Assembly: GCA_049446715.1 (NCBI GenBank)
Contig: JBMTQX010000004.1
Location: 1 to 64,000 of the forward strand
From: Eutrophocola sp049446715
GTDB lineage: Bacteria > Pseudomonadota > Gammaproteobacteria > Pseudomonadales > Pseudohongiellaceae
DNA length: 64,000 bases
Direction: 5' to 3'
The position numbers and the translations under genes were made by a program. The notes below the pieces were generated by a model. It was not told the DNA's origin. It saw only the letters and a list, made by a program, of their open reading frames with translations, and searched no databases. Shown piece after piece: positions 62,790 to 64,000 of the stretch (positions within the stretch are counted from its first letter, which is position 1; each line of letters begins with the position of its first letter).

Positions 62790-63782
62790 ATGAACATCTA
62801 TCTGGCCGCGGTCTATATTGTCTTCGGATTCGCGGGACTGATCTGGAGCGCGGATCGTTTCGTGCTTGGCGCCTCCACAACGGCGCGCAATCTCGGCGTA
62901 TCCCCCCTCGTCATCGGCCTCACCATTGTTGCCTTTGGTACCTCTGCGCCTGAAATTTTCACCTCGGCCACGGCCTCCATCCAGGGGTCACCTAGCTTTG
63001 CCATTGGCAATGCTCTGGGCTCGAATATCGCCAACCTTGGCATTGTGCTGGCCATAACGTTACTGATACAGCCTATCGATATTCCAAGGTCGTTGCTGCG
63101 CAAGGAACTGCCGGCACTGCTGCTGGTGTCCGCCCTGTGCTTCATCGTCTTTGCCGACCAGACCCTGAATTATTTTGACGGCCTGCTGCTGCTGTTCCTC
63201 ATGGCAGTCTTCACCTGGCGGGTCCTGAAAAGCCTGCGGCTGATGGATGACAAAGCGGACAATGACGAGCGCATCATTGATCCCAACGAGGTGACCGATG
63301 ATTTCATTGCCGAAGACATGTCCACGGCCAAGGCATTCGGCCTGCTGGTCTTTGGCCTGGTTCTGCTCATCATCAGCGCCAACATCCTGGTGGAAGGGGC
63401 ACGCAGCGTGGCACTGTCACTGGGTGTGAGCGAACTCGTGATCGGCCTGACCGTCATGGCCGTGGGCACCAGCCTGCCGGAACTGGCCACGTCCATCACC
63501 AGTGCTTTCAAGGGCCATTACGACCTGGTGCTGGGCAACATCATCGGCTCGAACATCATGAACATCCTCCTGGTACTGCCGGTACCGGCGTTCCTGGCGC
63601 CTTATGTCATCGAACCCGAAGTACTGACCCGTGACTATGCCATGATGATGATCATTACTCTGGGCTGCGCTTACTTCCTGTACATGCGTTCCCGTAAAAA
63701 CCAGCAGATCGGGCGGCCCGCCGGCGTGGTTTTATTGGGTATGTATATCGCTTACACTGCCTCACTGATCATCAGCCAGTAG
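62790..63782 (+). CDS. yrbG: Calcium/sodium antiporter, YrbG family
   Basis: 330 residues from the ATG at 62790 (a GTG two codons upstream is possible). About ten membrane helices in two inverted repeats, each with the cation-exchanger alpha motif: GLTIVAFGTSAPEIFTSAT and GNALGSNIANLGIVL in repeat 1, GLTVMAVGTSLPELATSITS and GNIIGSNIMNILLVL in repeat 2. Precedes kdsD, as in E. coli. Confidence 0.94.
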   Translation: MNIYLAAVYIVFGFAGLIWSADRFVLGASTTARNLGVSPLVIGLTIVAFGTSAPEIFTSATASIQGSPSFAIGNALGSNIANLGIVLAITLLIQPIDIPRSLLRKELPALLLVSALCFIVFADQTLNYFDGLLLLFLMAVFTWRVLKSLRLMDDKADNDERIIDPNEVTDDFIAEDMSTAKAFGLLVFGLVLLIISANILVEGARSVALSLGVSELVIGLTVMAVGTSLPELATSITSAFKGHYDLVLGNIIGSNIMNILLVLPVPAFLAPYVIEPEVLTRDYAMMMIITLGCAYFLYMRSRKNQQIGRPAGVVLLGMYIAYTASLIISQ

Positions 63783-63807
63783 GGTAATCCCGGGGTCCTG
63801 CCAAATC

Positions 63808-64000
63808 ATGGACAACGCCGCGCTGCAAAAAAGCGCTCTTCGCACCATTGAACTTGAACACCATGCCGTGGCCAGTCTTGCCAGTCGCATCGATGAGCAA
63901 TTCTTCACCGCCTGCAAACTGATCCTCGACTGTACCGGACGCGTCATCGTCATGGGCGTCGGCAAATCCGGGCATATCGCCAACAAGATTGCCGCCACCC
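63808..64000 (+). CDS. kdsD: Arabinose-5-phosphate isomerase KdsD (5' part only)
   Basis: The first 64 codons from the ATG at 63808: MDNAALQKSALRTIELEHHA, then the start of the SIS domain with GVGKSGHIANKIAAT. It makes arabinose-5-phosphate for KDO in LPS. The rest, including CBS domains, lies beyond the window. It follows yrbG by 25 nt. Confidence 0.9.
   Translation, partial: MDNAALQKSALRTIELEHHAVASLASRIDEQFFTACKLILDCTGRVIVMGVGKSGHIANKIAAT

Noticed and set aside
1..64000. Possible CRISPR array, prophage, insertion sequence or defence island
   Set aside because: No regularly spaced repeats, transposase, integrase, restriction or phage structural genes were found in any frame.

Overview
The window reads as chromosome of a free-living, probably aquatic gammaproteobacterium with moderately high GC. 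The gene order at both ends is classical gammaproteobacterial: the complete division and cell wall (dcw) cluster, then lpoA-yraN-diaA-dolP, sspA/sspB-cytochrome bc1-rpsI-rplM-zapE-zapG, and murA-hisG-hisD-degS. A marine Cellvibrionales or Pseudohongiella-like lineage would fit, but this is only an impression from protein sequences. There are no rRNA or tRNA genes, no CRISPR array, no transposase and no phage genes.

Region 1 (1-22.5 kb, minus strand) runs, in transcription order, mraZ-rsmH-ftsL-ftsI-murE-murF-mraY-murD-ftsW-murG-murC-ddlB-ftsQ-ftsA-ftsZ-lpxC-M23 peptidase-secA. Most genes overlap by 1-8 nt or lie within about 50 nt. A likely promoter and an MraZ operator precede mraZ. ftsZ carries a 78-bp in-frame insertion in the GTP-binding region. 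It contains a direct duplication plus an inverted, synonymously diverged ftsZ fragment, and looks like an assembly chimera or a strange rearrangement.

Region 2 (22.2-30.7 kb) holds the RNase P RNA, the remnant of a mechanosensitive channel-like gene, rsmI with an overlapping thioredoxin-family gene, the envelope genes lpoA and dolP, yraN, diaA, and the stringent starvation genes sspA and sspB. A 103-bp tandem hairpin repeat lies between dolP and sspB, and a degenerate copy of the sspA 3' end lies between sspA and sspB.

Region 3 (30.7-39.9 kb) holds respiration (a Rieske protein and a fused cytochrome b/c1), ribosomal proteins S9 and L13, zapE and zapG, and sulfate activation (cysD and a cysN-cysC fusion). 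It ends in an enterobacterial-type REP pair and a bidirectional terminator.

Region 4 (39.9-55.2 kb) is the accessory part. It has a TonB-dependent receptor divergent from a membrane-anchored CadC-like regulator, an acyl-CoA dehydrogenase, two aldehyde dehydrogenases, a LigW-like decarboxylase, a YciI protein, a Rieske ferredoxin-like protein, a DUF6152 protein, a DUF5916 outer-membrane protein, a zinc-ribbon protein and a broken Bax-like glucosaminidase. The enzyme set suggests catabolism of an aromatic acid or aldehyde, but the substrate is not shown by the sequence.

Region 5 (55.2-64 kb) is housekeeping: DUF1244, a YciH/SUI1 protein, a Nif3-family protein, DegS, HisD, HisG, MurA, IbaG, MlaC, a YrbG-type antiporter and the start of KdsD. 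MlaC stands alone: mlaFED and mlaB are absent from the position where they normally sit.
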